Source: an uncultured Pseudomonadota bacterium
GTDB lineage: Bacteria; Myxococcota_A; Polyangia; Nannocystales; Nannocystaceae
DNA: 35,138 nucleotides
Assembly: GCA_913061055.1 (NCBI GenBank)
Contig: CAJXVA010000035.1
Span: 1 to 35,138, forward strand
Direction of reading: 5' to 3'
The position numbers were made by a program, and so were the translations under genes. Under the pieces are notes generated by a model, which ran no database searches, was not told the origin of the DNA, and worked only from the letters and a program-made list of their open reading frames with translations. Of the stretch, positions 33,927 to 35,138 are shown piece by piece; the stretch's first letter is position 1; each line of letters starts with the position of its first letter.

Positions 33927-34905
33927 CCTCGACCTCGCAGGGAGTCTGCGGGGAACCCCGTCCGCACGGTTCGTCGCCAGCGGGCCCTGCACGGTCGTAG
34001 GAGTCCCCCGCGATTGCATTTCCGATCGCGACACGCTCGCCGCCCTCGCCGAGGAGACCCGTGGCCTGTGGTCGCGCATCGAGGCGGACGCGCGGCGGGA
34101 TGACGATACGTTCATGGACTGGGCACGACCTGTCCCCGGGCCGTGGTGGTTCAAGCAGGCCGAAGCCGCGGTCGTGGTCATGCAGGGCGACCCAGCGCGA
34201 CTGCGAGCCTGCATGCCACGAGGTGTCCGGCCGCTTCCGGGGACCGGTGGGCGCTACCTGCTCGCGGTGACACGTTTTGACGGCGTGGGCTCCGAGGACC
34301 CCTCCGATCCCCAACGATTCTCCTATCACGAAGTCACACCGTTCCTTCCCGTCTGGTCGGGACTCCGCGGCCCCGCGGCCTTCATCCCCGAGCTGTATCC
34401 CGACGCCTGGATGGCGGTGATCTTGGGCCGCGAGATTCTCGGGTTCCCGAAACGAACGGCGCGCGTCGGGCTGCGGGACAATGGCGGCGAGCTGATCGTC
34501 GGTGGGCGATTGGCGCTGAAGATGCGCTGGCGCGAGGCCTGCCCCGCGGTCCCCAAGGCGGCCATCGGAGCGCTTGGCCGGGCCCTCATCCCCTTCGAGC
34601 TGACCGAACGCGTCCTTCGGGCGATCCTCCCCGAGCGACCCAAGTTCTCGGCGCTGGTCCACAAGCGGATCGGAGCGTCGCACACAGCTGGTCGCACGCT
34701 CGCCATCGACGAGGTCGTCCGCGTTCCGGTGCAGCTCGACCCGATTCACAAAGCCGCCACCCTCGAAGGCCTTCAGGTCGACGTGGGTGATGGCCCCGGG
34801 ATCCTCCACGGCAAGGCCATCGCGGGCTGGCGGTTGCACAGCGGTTTTCACTTTGGCGCGGGATTCAAGGAGCGTTCGATCCGGACCCCCGAGGTCGCTT
34901 CATGA
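33739..34905 (+). CDS. Acetoacetate-decarboxylase-like protein with N-terminal extension (388 aa)
   Basis: The ATG at 33739 is chosen because the frame becomes protein-like from there; the overlap with the previous gene is 188 bp. Residues about 18-120 form a beta-rich domain (RVTDGQSIELDPTHLWWLADGDVVVHA) resembling a cupin or cyclic-nucleotide-binding-like fold. About 125-388 is an ADC-type domain: WWFKQAEAAVVVMQGD, YHEVTPFLPVW, FIPELYPDAWMAVILGREILGFPKRTA. The Schiff-base lysine of acetoacetate decarboxylase corresponds to K238 in GFPKR, where the usual second lysine is Arg239. ADC-fold proteins decarboxylate, aldol-condense or hydrate beta-keto acids. It sits between two FAD oxidoreductase genes, so it may act on the same product. 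It overlaps the next gene by ATGA. Confidence 0.78.
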   Translation: MPDHPTTREVPWPPTSSLHSKTLRVTDGQSIELDPTHLWWLADGDVVVHAASRPVELWAAPRSLDLAGSLRGTPSARFVASGPCTVVGVPRDCISDRDTLAALAEETRGLWSRIEADARRDDDTFMDWARPVPGPWWFKQAEAAVVVMQGDPARLRACMPRGVRPLPGTGGRYLLAVTRFDGVGSEDPSDPQRFSYHEVTPFLPVWSGLRGPAAFIPELYPDAWMAVILGREILGFPKRTARVGLRDNGGELIVGGRLALKMRWREACPAVPKAAIGALGRALIPFELTERVLRAILPERPKFSALVHKRIGASHTAGRTLAIDEVVRVPVQLDPIHKAATLEGLQVDVGDGPGILHGKAIAGWRLHSGFHFGAGFKERSIRTPEVAS

Positions 34906-35095
34906 AGCGGCAGCGCGTTTTGATCCTCGGAGGCGGGTGCGGTGGGGTTGCGGCGGCGTGGTCCCTGTCATCCACGCCTCGGGCACGGCGACGGTTTGAC
35001 GTCACGCTGCTGCAGTCGGGATGGCGACTCGGTGGCAAGGGCGCCACGGGTCGCGACCCAACCCGCGGACATGCCGTGCTCGAACACGGTCTCCA
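34902..35095 (+). CDS. Second FAD-dependent oxidoreductase, N-terminal fragment
   Basis: The ATG at 34902 has GAGG 8 nt upstream and overlaps the ADC-like stop (ATGA). About 65 codons are genomic before the adapter at 35096. MKRQRVLILGGGCGGVAAAWSL is a Rossmann start, followed by VTLLQSGWRLGGKGATGRD and VLEHGLHC. This is the same subfamily as 31635-33926, including the EHGLH motif. The operon therefore encodes two related FAD enzymes. Everything beyond residue ~65 is lost. Confidence 0.85.
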
Positions 35096-35138
35096 CTGTC
35101 TCTTATACACATCTGACGCTGCCGACGAGCGATCTAGT
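35096..35138 (-). other. Nextera P5/i5 sequencing adapter (artefact), reverse complement
   Basis: The mosaic end CTGTCTCTTATACACATCT (35096-35114), linker GACGCTGCCGACGA (35115-35128) and index GCGATCTA (35129-35136) are the exact reverse complement of the adapter at the start, with the same index. Peptides read through it (LLYTS on the plus strand) are artificial. Confidence 0.98.

Overview
The insert is GC-rich DNA from a myxobacterium, most likely of the Nannocystis/Polyangia type. The evidence is seen in the sequence: a MYXO-CTERM tail (end of 27609-30356), two lipoproteins with AgmX/PglI-type C-terminal domains, a lipoprotein with myxobacterial CGDG...GEECDDG cysteine-rich repeats, and eight predicted lipoproteins, several with Thr/Asp/Gly-rich linkers after the lipid-bearing cysteine. 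Both ends are synthetic. Positions 1-50 and 35096-35138 are Illumina Nextera (P5/i5) adapter, so the biological sequence is 51-35095 and the genes at both ends are truncated.

Layout. 52-2931: the tail of an unknown gene and two lipoproteins. 3088-5559: a tight sulfite-assimilation operon (DUF2849, CysI-type sulfite/nitrite reductase, DUF934). 5585-8622: a Cys-rich lipoprotein and a second AgmX-type lipoprotein. 8741-12460: a large adenosylcobalamin-dependent ribonucleotide reductase (nrdJ) with its own terminator. Its upstream region carries two NrdR-like boxes 31 bp apart, a possible promoter threaded between them, and three DnaA boxes. 13550-14089: a small basic winged-helix-like protein. 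14122-18724: a minus-strand run of an OmpA/TSP3 protein, an isocitrate/isopropylmalate-type dehydrogenase, a patatin and a lipoprotein. 18940-20837: two convergent lipoprotein genes sharing a terminator. 21270-30356: four plus-strand genes for cell-wall-directed proteins (peptidoglycan-binding protein, SUMF1-like lipoprotein, giant M23 protein, multidomain amidase). 31120-35095: an overlapping operon of a D27-like (DUF4033) protein, a carotene-desaturase-like FAD oxidoreductase, an acetoacetate-decarboxylase-like protein and a second, truncated FAD oxidoreductase.

Three things stand out. (1) A structured intergenic element of about 95 bp occurs twice (about 21021-21114 and 30949-31051), each time just upstream of a plus-strand operon. 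The copies share a 27-bp identical block and a long hairpin whose one paired difference keeps base pairing. It looks like a cis-acting RNA or a dispersed structured repeat, and I do not recognise it. (2) The D27-like/FAD oxidoreductase/ADC operon looks like an undescribed isoprenoid- or carotenoid-modifying pathway. (3) nrdJ appears to be under joint NrdR and DnaA control, which would tie dNTP supply to replication initiation in a class II reductase.

All family assignments come from reading motifs by eye; no database search was run.
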